A DNA stretch of 39,281 nucleotides. Origin: an uncultured Ruminococcus sp. (GTDB lineage: Bacteria > Bacillota > Clostridia > Lachnospirales > Lachnospiraceae). Location: assembly GCA_904377845.1 (NCBI GenBank), contig CAJFGR010000020.1, positions 1 through 39,281 on the forward strand, given 5' to 3'. The notes under the pieces are model-generated. The model was not told the DNA's origin. It searched no databases and was given only the letters and a program-made list of their open reading frames with translations. The translations under genes were made by a program, and so were the position numbers. Positions 25,692 through 33,793 of the stretch are shown one piece after another. Position 1 is the stretch's first letter. The number at the start of each line of letters is the position of its first letter.

Positions 25692-27992
25692 TTATACTGC
25701 CTGCTCATTCAGTGCATCCACTAACTGCCGGAGCATCTGGCGCGTCACGCCGGGCACGAAACTCAAAAGCTGTCTCAGCGGCATATCCTCCATCATTGCC
25801 GCCAGCATCTCGCCGCTCACTGCGGCGTCTGGAGACTCTGCCTGCTGTTCCTGCTGTTTCTGCATTTCTTCAACCTCTGTGTGTTCTGACATCGTTCCCA
25901 TGAAAGCCCCCAGGACTGCCTGTGCTTTCGGATCACGCATCATTGGTCCGAGGCAACTGTTCAGAGTATATACTTTCGGGAGTTCTGTTGTTCCCTGCAC
26001 CTGTACGGGCACGCTTAAGACTATCTCCTGAGAATTCTTTCCGATCTGGATCTGATATTCTCCGCTCTCCACATACCAGTCATGGATTTCTTCATTCCAG
26101 TACGCAAATGCTCTCATATCCAGAATGAAGGTTACTTCTTTTTCCTGTTCCGACTCCAGCTCGATCTTCTCAAATCCTCTAAGTTCTGACACCGGGCGGA
26201 TCGTTTCACCTGCAGCCGGTGAGACATAAAGCTGGACCACTTCTTTTCCCTTTCTGCTGCCTGTATTCTTTACTTTCACCGTCACTGTCAGAGTGTCCTG
26301 ATCTGTCATCTTCTCCTTGTCCAGCTTCAGGTCACTGTATGTAAAGTCGGTATAAGACAGCCCGTACCCAAAGGGGAACAGCACTTCTCTGCCTACAGAT
26401 GTATAATACCGGTATCCGACAAACACACCTTCCTGATACACCGCATGATCCCCGCCTTTTCCGTATGTCAGATAGCAGGGCGTATCCTCCAGTCTTGCCG
26501 GGAATGTCTCCGGCAGACGCCCGCTCGGATTTACTTTTCCGTACAGAATATTAACAACTGCCCTTCCTACTGCCTGTCCGCCCAGATATGCCTCAACAAT
26601 ACCCTTTACTTTATCTTTCCATGGCATCAGCACCGGTGAACCATTGTGCAGGACAACGATCACATTTTTCTGTACTTCTGTCACTTTTTCGATCAAGGTA
26701 TTCTGGCAGTCCGGCATATTCAAATGTTTCCGGTCATATCCCTCAGATTCAAAATTGTCCGGAAGTCCGGCAAAAATCACTGCAACATCCGCTTCTTCTG
26801 CTGTTTTCACAGCCTCTATAAGAAGCGCTTCATCTGTTTTATCTTCTGCATCGTCATATCCCTTAGCATAGGTCACTTCCGCAATCTCTTTCACTGCCTC
26901 GAGTGCGGATTCTACTTTCCAGCTGTTGATATGGGAACTTCCGCCGCCCTGATATCTCGGTGACTCTGCATATTTTCCAATGAACGCCACTTTCTTTTCT
27001 TTTGGCAGCGGAAGGATATTGTCCTCGTTTTTCAGCAGTACAATACACTCTTCTTCGATCGCTGCCGCTGTCTCGTGATCTTTTTGTAAATCCAGCTTTG
27101 CATCCGGATCTCTGTTTTCCGCATAACGGAAAATAATATCGATAATGCGCTCACACGCCGTATCCACTACACATTCATCCAGCGTGCCTTCTTTCACCGC
27201 CTCAACAATCAGTGCGTCATTCATGCCGCCACTGGAAGGCATCTCCAAATCCAGACCCGCTTTAAGACCTTCCACACGGTCATTAACTGCACCCCAGTCA
27301 GATACCACATAACCGTCAAAGCCCCACTCATTTCTTAAAATATCCGTGAGATATTCTTTCGACTCTCCCACATATTTCCCATTGATACGGTTATAGGAAT
27401 TCATTACAGTCCATGGTTTTCCTTTTTTAACCGCTCCCTCAAAAGCTGACAGATAGATTTCCCGCAGTGATCGTTCATCTACATCCGATGAGCTGGTCAT
27501 CCTTCTCTTCTCCTGATTATTTGCCAGGAAATGCTTTGCACTGGTTCCCACATTTTTACTCTGTACTCCCTGAATCATGGAAGCTGCAAGTTCAGACGCC
27601 ACATAGGGATCTTCGGAATAGTATTCAAAGTTCCTTCCGCAAAGCGGGGAACGCTTGATATTCATGGCTGGTCCCAGGATCGTGCTTACTCCCATAGCCT
27701 GACATTCCTGCCCGATCGTCTCGCCCAGTTTTCTCAGAATATCTCTGTCAAAGCTGGATGCCGTTGCGCATCCTGCCGGGAAGCAGACAGCCTTCTCACT
27801 CTCATTGATTCCCAGATGATCGGCAGCCTCCGCCTGCTTGCGCAGTCCGTGAGGTCCGTCCGTAACCATGACAGACGGGATTCCGAGACGTTCCACACCT
27901 TTCAGATGCCAGAAATCAGCTCCGGAACACATTCCGGCTTTTTCTTCCAGTGTCATCTGCGACACCAGATCTCTGATCTTTTCTTTCGTCAT
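25692..27992 (-). CDS. GH3 beta-glucosidase-type glycoside hydrolase
   Basis: A 766-residue cytoplasmic GH3. Barrel: TDGPHGLRKQ, GPAMNIKRSPLCGRNFEYYSEDP, KHFLANNQEKRR, nucleophile Asp in GYVVSDWGAV (about 231). Second domain: KYAESPRYQGGGSSH and acid/base region FESEGYDRKHLNMP. A fibronectin-III-like domain follows (about 560-660), then an 89-residue helical, Gln-rich tail (25695-25961) similar to the tail of the GH78 in the same locus. Start at 27992 after TTAAAGGAGGAACAACA; nine upstream codons excluded. First gene of the locus, next to the regulator. Substrate class: beta-glucoside, exact specificity unknown. Confidence 0.93.
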   Translation of the reverse strand: MTKEKIRDLVSQMTLEEKAGMCSGADFWHLKGVERLGIPSVMVTDGPHGLRKQAEAADHLGINESEKAVCFPAGCATASSFDRDILRKLGETIGQECQAMGVSTILGPAMNIKRSPLCGRNFEYYSEDPYVASELAASMIQGVQSKNVGTSAKHFLANNQEKRRMTSSSDVDERSLREIYLSAFEGAVKKGKPWTVMNSYNRINGKYVGESKEYLTDILRNEWGFDGYVVSDWGAVNDRVEGLKAGLDLEMPSSGGMNDALIVEAVKEGTLDECVVDTACERIIDIIFRYAENRDPDAKLDLQKDHETAAAIEEECIVLLKNEDNILPLPKEKKVAFIGKYAESPRYQGGGSSHINSWKVESALEAVKEIAEVTYAKGYDDAEDKTDEALLIEAVKTAEEADVAVIFAGLPDNFESEGYDRKHLNMPDCQNTLIEKVTEVQKNVIVVLHNGSPVLMPWKDKVKGIVEAYLGGQAVGRAVVNILYGKVNPSGRLPETFPARLEDTPCYLTYGKGGDHAVYQEGVFVGYRYYTSVGREVLFPFGYGLSYTDFTYSDLKLDKEKMTDQDTLTVTVKVKNTGSRKGKEVVQLYVSPAAGETIRPVSELRGFEKIELESEQEKEVTFILDMRAFAYWNEEIHDWYVESGEYQIQIGKNSQEIVLSVPVQVQGTTELPKVYTLNSCLGPMMRDPKAQAVLGAFMGTMSEHTEVEEMQKQQEQQAESPDAAVSGEMLAAMMEDMPLRQLLSFVPGVTRQMLRQLVDALNEQAV

Positions 27993-28042
27993 TGTTGTTC
28001 CTCCTTTAACTGTACCCATTGTATGACAGAATCCGGAGACAG

Positions 28043-28080
28043 TATTTTATATTTGTTCTCTATTTTATATTTTTGTTCTG
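28043..28080. repeat. Tandem direct repeats, probable AraC activator sites at the GH3 promoter
   Basis: Plus strand TATTTTATATTTGTTCTC (28043-28060) is directly followed by TATTTTATATTTTTGTTCTG (28061-28080). Two same-direction copies about one to two helical turns long fit AraC-family binding. On the minus strand a TACAAT -10 at 28023-28018 lies 19 bp beyond the near copy, so the sites would overlap the -35 of the GH3 promoter. Confidence 0.65.
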
Positions 28081-28172
28081 TTTTTTTCTTGACTGAGCTT
28101 CTATTTCTTATTAAACTGGTTTATAAGGACATATTGATTATGTCGAATATACGATAAGGAGGATGTGTATAT

Positions 28173-29375
28173 ATGGATTCCGTATATTTCCTTGAGAACT
28201 TTTTAAAAATGCTGTATCTGGACTCTAACATTCCTTCCTATATCTACAACTGCAAAGAGAACCGGATTCTTTACGCACAGCCGGAGCAATCCGCTCTTAC
28301 ATATCCGCCGAAGAAATATATCAGCCGGCTTCGGGAAAATACCGACAAGATCGCCTATATGTCTGCAGAATACGGCATCTATTACGGATGTCTGAATGTT
28401 TTCTTTAACAGGGACTGGCGGCTGCTGTTCGGTCCCGTCAGCCTGACGCCCTACTCGGACTCCGAGATCCATCAGCTGTGTATCGATTATGTCGTCCCGC
28501 AGGAAGAAAGACAGGCTTTTTCCGAATTCATGCATAAGATCCCCCAGCTTCCGCTGAACGGGTTCCTTCTGAAGCTGATTTTTATTAATTTCTGCGTGAA
28601 TCAGGAAATCTTAAGCCTGGCAGATATCATTGCATTAAAGCCATTTGAACAGATAGAGAAAAGCACAGACAGACTGTATGAGCAGAAAACCTATGCCATA
28701 CATAACAATTCCTATGAAGTCGAAAAGATCTTTGCCGAGATCATCCGGACCGGGAACACAGATGCTCTGAGCCGGATCCCGTTCAATGAATCCCTGGTGC
28801 ACGCAGGCATTACCGGACCTACAGCTCTCCGGCAGATAAAGAATAATATTATCATCACCACTACGATCGCAACCCGTGCGGCGATCGAAGGCGGTCTTGA
28901 CTCAGATACAGCTTTTCAGCTTTCGGATGATTTTATACAGACTGCGGAAAAACTTACGGATCCGGACACGCTCAACGAGCTGATGGGTAAGATCAATTAT
29001 ACCTTTGCTGAAAAAGTCCGCAATGCGCAGATGCCCGTTTCCACAGACGGCATGATCCAGAACGCCATCCGCTTTATCCAGCAGAACGTATGCGAACATA
29101 TCACTGTTGCTGACGTTGCAGAACACGTTGGCTTCAGCCGCAGCTATTTTTCGTCTTATTTTAAAAAAGAACTTGGATTTTCAGTAAGCGCCTTTATCCT
29201 GCGCTGTAAGATGGAAGAAGCGAAACAGCTGCTTAAGAACACAGACAAATCTGTCAGTGTCATAAGCAGCTATCTGTGCTTCTCCAGCCAGAGTCATTTT
29301 CAGAGTGCTTTTAAGAAACAATATGGGATCACGCCGCTGCAGTACCGAAAGAACCCGGTGCAGCATGAGCAGTAA
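28173..29375 (+). CDS. AraC-family transcriptional regulator of the rhamnoside locus
   Basis: A 400-residue regulator. The N-terminal 290 residues are a sensor domain without a clear cupin, containing TRAAIEGGLDSDTAFQLSDD, a feature shared with the truncated regulator at 37282. The C-terminal double HTH starts at about 294 (FIQQNVCEHITVADVAEHVG, SRSYFSSYFKKELG, SSQSHFQSAFKKQYG). It faces away from GH3 and the glycosidase genes, with direct repeats in the shared 180-bp gap, so it is probably their activator, induced by the imported glycoside. ATAAGGAGGATG precedes the ATG. Confidence 0.9.
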   Translation: MDSVYFLENFLKMLYLDSNIPSYIYNCKENRILYAQPEQSALTYPPKKYISRLRENTDKIAYMSAEYGIYYGCLNVFFNRDWRLLFGPVSLTPYSDSEIHQLCIDYVVPQEERQAFSEFMHKIPQLPLNGFLLKLIFINFCVNQEILSLADIIALKPFEQIEKSTDRLYEQKTYAIHNNSYEVEKIFAEIIRTGNTDALSRIPFNESLVHAGITGPTALRQIKNNIIITTTIATRAAIEGGLDSDTAFQLSDDFIQTAEKLTDPDTLNELMGKINYTFAEKVRNAQMPVSTDGMIQNAIRFIQQNVCEHITVADVAEHVGFSRSYFSSYFKKELGFSVSAFILRCKMEEAKQLLKNTDKSVSVISSYLCFSSQSHFQSAFKKQYGITPLQYRKNPVQHEQ

Positions 29376-29408
29376 AACTCCTATGGAAATACTTGCTCTC
29401 TTCAGGTC

Positions 29409-30246
29409 TTATTCCTCAAACGGAACGACGTCTTTCACCGCTTCCGCAAGTGTGATCTCTCTGTCCTCATGATCAATGTCGATCAGATGATATCTGTCAT
29501 TTCCCATCTCCAGTTCCTTCATATATGTCAGTTGTCTGAGGCCGTGGCGGGATTCGATCCGCTCAACAAGAGCATGACGGTCCTCTTCTTTCATGGCGTA
29601 CACAAGATCCACACACGCCTGATCAACGGCAAGGATATCAAGGGAAGCCAGAATTCCCACATTCGGCGTGACGACAGGCTCAGCAGCGGTACCCTCGCAG
29701 TCGCAGGACACCGACATATTCCGCATAACGTTAACGTAACTGATATGTTCGCCGAAATGATCGACGACCGCTTTTGCAGATTCTGTCATTCTCTCCATAA
29801 ACTCTTCATCCGAGATATCCCACATATCGTCAGAGCCGGGTGTTGTGTGGATCATTTTCTTGCCGATCCGCGCCGTCTTCGTCCATGATATCCACAGGGC
29901 AGAATGTCCACCCGTTTACTTTCAGCGTCTCCCGATGCTGCTCTGTCGTGTATCTGCCTCCCTCATAGTAAGAATTTGTCTCCACAATGGAAGCACCGGG
30001 CAGATCCTTCTCGATCAGTTCTTTCACCCACGGACGCGGAATGATATTCGGTCCGTGGGACTCGCCGGTATGCAGTTTGATTCCTGTCTTTCCTGTAATG
30101 TTTCCGCTCACACGCTGGAAGATCCTGCGCAGTCCTTCTGCTGACAGATCCCGCGTGAAATAGACAATGGATTCCGCTCCGGTTCTCTCCTCATACGGTA
30201 TGTAATGGTCGCCGCCTGTTCCCGGTATCTGTTTCTTTTCTGCCAT
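29409..30246 (-). pseudogene. DUF362 family gene with frameshifting internal deletion
   Basis: Two overlapping fragments in different frames. The first (30246-29830) starts MAEKKQIPG after TTGGAGGAG and runs through SIVYFTRDLSAEGL, KLHTGESHGP and VDIMDEDG, then goes out of frame. The second (29409 to about 29876) reads ARIGKKMIHTTPGSDDMW, then TESAKAVVDHFG, SVSCDCEG and PNVGILASLDILAVDQACVDLVY, the C-terminal half of DUF362 proteins. The middle segment of the family (about 100 residues, including a region ending near NIGIGCADG) is missing at about 29868-29876. Members are about 370 residues; function is poorly defined. Same-strand neighbour of an esterase. Confidence 0.82.
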
Positions 30247-30265
30247 GTCTTACTCCTCCAATCTT

Positions 30266-31138
30266 TTAATCTATATATTTTTGTATAAATGCAATTTCAT
30301 CATCATTTGCCTCTCGTGCCAGATCCGAACGCATATCCACGTGGAATACATGGCCTGTATTCTCATCTCCATAGATCTTGTACTCACACGGAACGCCTTT
30401 TTCCATAAGGAGCTTTGCCATTGGTTCGCACTGATCCACAAGAAAATCCCCTTTCGCAGTGAGCAGATAAGCCGGCGGGAACTTCTCCGTCACGTAATCT
30501 AGTACATCCAGCTTCTTTCCATACACCAACGGATGCTCTGTAAAATAATCTATCATAAGCTTATTTTCTGAAATGTTTGTGGCCCGTCCTTTCAGATCAT
30601 ACATTCCACAGTTAAGTCCTACTGCTCTTAAGCTGAAATCCGGCGGTGTCACTTCCATCACTTCGGAATATTCCGGATTCGTGCAGATGACCGCATACTG
30701 ACTGGTAAGCTGCGCTCCGGCGGAATCCCCGACCATTGCCACTCTGTCCGTGTCAAATCCGTGGATATCCGCTTTTTTACAGATCCACTCCATCACAAGA
30801 TTCAGATCAAGAATAGGTGTGGGAAATTTAAACTTCGGTGCCAGATGATAATTAAAGCTGACCACCGCAAAGCCTCTCCGCGCCAGATCCATGCAGTAAA
30901 ACTGATACTGCTTCGTACTTCCGTATACATATCCGCCTCCGTGGACATTTACAATGACCGGCAGTTTACCCTTTAAATTTTTCGGCCTGTACACATCCAG
31001 AGTATTCCACTTCACATCCGGGCCGTAGGGGATATCATTAATCCGCAGAATATCGTCCGGTGTGGTATTAAGTCCGCGGTCTCTTTTCGCATCTGAATGA
31101 CCGGCCATCAGACGGAAACTTAACGATTGTAAAGACAT
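30266..31138 (-). CDS. Alpha/beta hydrolase, HSL-type esterase
   Basis: A 290-residue cytoplasmic esterase. The oxyanion motif NVHGGGYVYGS, nucleophile Ser in VGDSAGAQL, Asp in GDFLVDQ and His in TGHVFHVD form the hormone-sensitive-lipase family IV set. It should hydrolyse short acyl esters, perhaps acetyl groups on glycosides. Start at ATG 31138 after ATAAGGAGTGAACATT; a GTG three codons upstream overlaps the ribosome site and is rejected. 19 bp upstream of the DUF362 remnant. Confidence 0.88.
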   Translation of the reverse strand: MSLQSLSFRLMAGHSDAKRDRGLNTTPDDILRINDIPYGPDVKWNTLDVYRPKNLKGKLPVIVNVHGGGYVYGSTKQYQFYCMDLARRGFAVVSFNYHLAPKFKFPTPILDLNLVMEWICKKADIHGFDTDRVAMVGDSAGAQLTSQYAVICTNPEYSEVMEVTPPDFSLRAVGLNCGMYDLKGRATNISENKLMIDYFTEHPLVYGKKLDVLDYVTEKFPPAYLLTAKGDFLVDQCEPMAKLLMEKGVPCEYKIYGDENTGHVFHVDMRSDLAREANDDEIAFIQKYID

Positions 31139-31162
31139 AATGTTCACTCCTTATCTTCTGTA

Positions 31163-31597
31163 TTATTTCTGTTCAATCTCACTCGTTGTCCGTAAGACAA
31201 AGTCCCGACACAGACACACCGCTTTATCTGCTCTGTCTATATCCCTCTCTGTGGGAATAAAGCTGTCATCTCCCGGATATCTGGTTGTAAAATAAAATCC
31301 ATCGATCCGGTCTAATGCGCTCTCCGTTTCATCCGGAATATCAATGCCCATGTCGCCTGATATATAACGCATCAGTCTCCTTAGACTGTATGTCCGTAAC
31401 ACGCTTTCCTTGGATGCTGCTTCAGATTCATTTTCCGGATGAGCACATTCAGAAACAAGATGTTTCAAATATCTCTCACATATACTCTGTCCTAAAGCGG
31501 CAAGCGCTGATCCTTTATTTCCGCTGTCATATGACTGTCTGAAAAATTTATAGTCATTTTCGGCAAATTCTGCATAAGTATTCATTCGTCCTGCCAT
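31163..31597 (-). CDS. HEPN-domain protein of an MNT-HEPN pair
   Basis: A 144-residue helical HEPN protein: AENDYKFFRQSY, ALAALGQSICERYLKHLV and YFTTRYPGDDSF match the family. The RX4-6H ribonuclease motif of active HEPN toxins is not evident (ERYLKH has three residues between R and H), so it may not be an RNase toxin. It overlaps the nucleotidyltransferase gene by 16 bp and starts at ATG 31597 after AGGGAGAG. The pair is organised like MNT-HEPN toxin-antitoxin loci. Confidence 0.78.
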   Translation of the reverse strand: MAGRMNTYAEFAENDYKFFRQSYDSGNKGSALAALGQSICERYLKHLVSECAHPENESEAASKESVLRTYSLRRLMRYISGDMGIDIPDETESALDRIDGFYFTTRYPGDDSFIPTERDIDRADKAVCLCRDFVLRTTSEIEQK

Positions 31598-31965
31598 ATG
31601 TCTCTCCCTTCTTTTTTTATATTTTCAAAATAAAGCATATGCTCGTCTTTCCATTCATCACCTATCACAACTTTTAAATCCACTTCGGGCATATCCAACT
31701 GTCCCGGATTCACGCGGCTTTTCAGGAGGATGATCTCATCCCTGAGCTTATTGATATCAAATGTCGGTTTCAATTCCAACATCAGATCTACATCGCTCCG
31801 ATAAGTCTGTTCCTCTCTCACGCAGCTCCCATACAAATACAATTTCGACACATAAGGAGCCACCGGTGATTCCTCAATCTGCCGGCGGGCATACTCGATA
31901 GCTTTCTCACTGCGTTCTCTATAAATTTCTCTTACCTTAGGTGAATTTTTATCTGAAACGATCAT
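31582..31965 (-). CDS. Minimal nucleotidyltransferase (MNT) of an MNT-HEPN pair
   Basis: A 127-residue protein with the polymerase-beta-type motif GSCVREEQTYRSDVD: G46-S47, D58 and D60, and a third acidic residue at EVDLKVV (about 96). Such proteins AMPylate and neutralise the cognate HEPN toxin in HepT-MntA systems. It is the upstream gene of the pair; ribosome site AGAGG five nt before the ATG. Short and intact. Confidence 0.82.
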   Translation of the reverse strand: MIVSDKNSPKVREIYRERSEKAIEYARRQIEESPVAPYVSKLYLYGSCVREEQTYRSDVDLMLELKPTFDINKLRDEIILLKSRVNPGQLDMPEVDLKVVIGDEWKDEHMLYFENIKKEGRDIWQDE

Positions 31966-32022
31966 GACTGCCTCTTTTCATATCATATAATATTGTTCAA
32001 TGAATGACACATATCTATAGTT

Positions 32023-32031
32023 ATTATATCA
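32023..32031 (-). promoter_or_regulatory. Extended -10 promoter of the MNT-HEPN pair
   Basis: Minus strand TGATATAAT (TGnTATAAT), about 60 bp before the MNT start; no good -35. The rest of the 312-bp gap 31966-32277 holds the MerR-type promoter and about 130 bp in which I recognise nothing. Confidence 0.5.
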
Positions 32032-32183
32032 TATTTGTCTGTGTATTCTACAGTCATTTTCATGTCCCCTTAGGATGCGCCATTTATCCCCGCGAGCATC
32101 GAGCCAAGCGGATATGTTTGTATGTCCAATTGACTTCCTTACAGGCTGCATTGTATCTATACATAGATTTAACAATTCTCCGC

Positions 32184-32214
32184 TTGACTGTAAACCCGCT
32201 TTACACCGTATACT
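32184..32214 (+). promoter_or_regulatory. MerR-type promoter with 19-bp spacer and central dyad
   Basis: TTGACT (32184-32189) and TATACT (32209-32214) are 19 bp apart, the over-long spacing used by MerR-family activators. The spacer contains the perfect dyad GTAAA-CCCGC-TTTAC (32190-32204; with flanks TGTAAA/TTTACA). It lies 64 bp before the MerR-RDD gene, so autoregulation is expected. Confidence 0.8.
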
Positions 32215-32277
32215 CTATACAAACAATAGCCGGACAAAGGCAAGCTTATCCGGCGCAATGAAAGGGGAATATCACCC

Positions 32278-33792
32278 ATGACAATCAGGGAAATCGAAGA
32301 GCTCTCCGGCATGACGAGAGCCAATATCAGATTTTATGAAAAAGAGGGGCTTATCGCGCCCGAGAGAAATTCAAACGGATACAGAAATTATTCCGAAGAA
32401 GATCTGAGTATTTTAAAACGTATCCGGCTTCTTCGTACTCTCCATCTCAGTCTGGAAGATATCAAATCCTTAAGCCGTAATGAACAGGAGCTCTCCGGAC
32501 TGCTGATTCGACACCTTACGGCTCTAAAAAAGGAACAGCAGGCCCTTGGACATTCTGTAAAAGTCTGCGAACAGCTCTGTAAAGATCGGGCTGTTTACAG
32601 CAGCTTTGATGCACAGCACTATCTTGATCTTCTTGACACTTCGGTTTCGGAATTGCCTTCAGAATTGAAGGAAGATACGATGCCGAAAGTAACTTCGCCG
32701 TGGATCAGATACTTCGCGCGGAGTATAGATGCAGCCATATATATGATCCTGTGGAATATGTTTCTGTCCCTCGTCCTTCACATCAATATTATGGAAACGG
32801 GATTCGCCGGTCTTGTTGCGGATCTTATTGCATATAACTGCCTTTTTCTTCTGGCAGAACCGCTCATGCTGTCCCGGTTCGGAACGACGCCGGGCAAGTT
32901 CCTGTTCGGTCTGCGCGTGACAGCAGAAACCGGAGCACGGCTGACACACGGCGAAGCACTTCACCGGACTTGGACTGTACTGAAAAAAGGCTGTGGCTTC
33001 AATCTTCCCGTATACTGGATCATACGGATGTATAAGTCCTACAGAGCCTGTAAAGACGGAGAGACACTTGACTGGGAGCAGGAAACGCTCCTCTGGCTGA
33101 ACGACAGGTATATTCCGCTGAAAGTATCTGGCTCTGTCGTCATCCTGACTCTGTTAAATACACTGGCTTTACTTCTTGTATGGCAGGCAGGCGCCCTGCC
33201 GCAGAACAGAGGTGATCTGACTGTTGAGCAGTACGCGGAAAATTTTAATGATATGGAGAAATATTTCGGTATCGACCGGCAGCTGAACCTGCCCGGAGAT
33301 TCATCCTTTTACGGAATTTTGATGGATGATTCCCGCCTGATCCTGAACAAAGACGGGGAATGGGAAAAGATGCCGGGAACCCCTTATGTCACCGGGACTT
33401 CAGAGAACTATGCAGAACTTCCGCAGCTTGATTACACAGTAGAAGACGGTGTAATAACCGGTCTGAATTTTTCTGCATCCTATGAAAATGAAGATATAAC
33501 GATTGCATCCTATGGCGATCTGATGGCAGTCTCTGCCCTTGCTTTTCTGTGCGCACAAGACGACTACCATCTTCTTCCTGACGCGCCTTCTCTCCTTTAC
33601 ACGCAGATTAAGCTGAACGGAGACAATTTCTCCGGCTTTACAATAAACGAAGCCGGAGTGAGTGTCAGCTGTACAGTCGAATATGAAGGATACGAGCTGC
33701 ATCCGGATGTGTGGAGCACGGATCAGGTGCTTGTCCCGGCATACGGAGGGAAGCCATCATTTTCTATCAAATTTTCTGTTACAAAGGCATAA
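32278..33792 (+). CDS. MerR-type regulator fused to an RDD membrane domain
   Basis: A 504-residue fusion. Residues 1-70 are a MerR winged helix (MTIREIEELSGMTRANIRFYEKEGL, NGYRNYSEEDL), then a coiled-coil dimerisation helix (about 70-105). Residues 140-260 are an RDD domain (WIRYFARSIDAAIYM, helices near 152-172 and 177-198, FGTTPGKFLFGLRV). A further membrane helix at 284-302 is followed by about 200 residues probably outside the membrane (LPQNRGDLTVEQYAENFNDM onward). This suggests a membrane-anchored regulator that senses an envelope or external signal directly. AAAGGGG lies about 11 nt before the ATG. The frame has no break, so the fusion is genuine within this sequence. Confidence 0.85.
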   Translation: MTIREIEELSGMTRANIRFYEKEGLIAPERNSNGYRNYSEEDLSILKRIRLLRTLHLSLEDIKSLSRNEQELSGLLIRHLTALKKEQQALGHSVKVCEQLCKDRAVYSSFDAQHYLDLLDTSVSELPSELKEDTMPKVTSPWIRYFARSIDAAIYMILWNMFLSLVLHINIMETGFAGLVADLIAYNCLFLLAEPLMLSRFGTTPGKFLFGLRVTAETGARLTHGEALHRTWTVLKKGCGFNLPVYWIIRMYKSYRACKDGETLDWEQETLLWLNDRYIPLKVSGSVVILTLLNTLALLLVWQAGALPQNRGDLTVEQYAENFNDMEKYFGIDRQLNLPGDSSFYGILMDDSRLILNKDGEWEKMPGTPYVTGTSENYAELPQLDYTVEDGVITGLNFSASYENEDITIASYGDLMAVSALAFLCAQDDYHLLPDAPSLLYTQIKLNGDNFSGFTINEAGVSVSCTVEYEGYELHPDVWSTDQVLVPAYGGKPSFSIKFSVTKA

Positions 33793-33793
33793 A

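Noticed and set aside
31966-32277. tRNA, small RNA or CRISPR-like structure in the longest gaps (9949-10335, 31966-32277)
   Set aside because: No cloverleaf, no repeat-spacer pattern, only promoter elements found.
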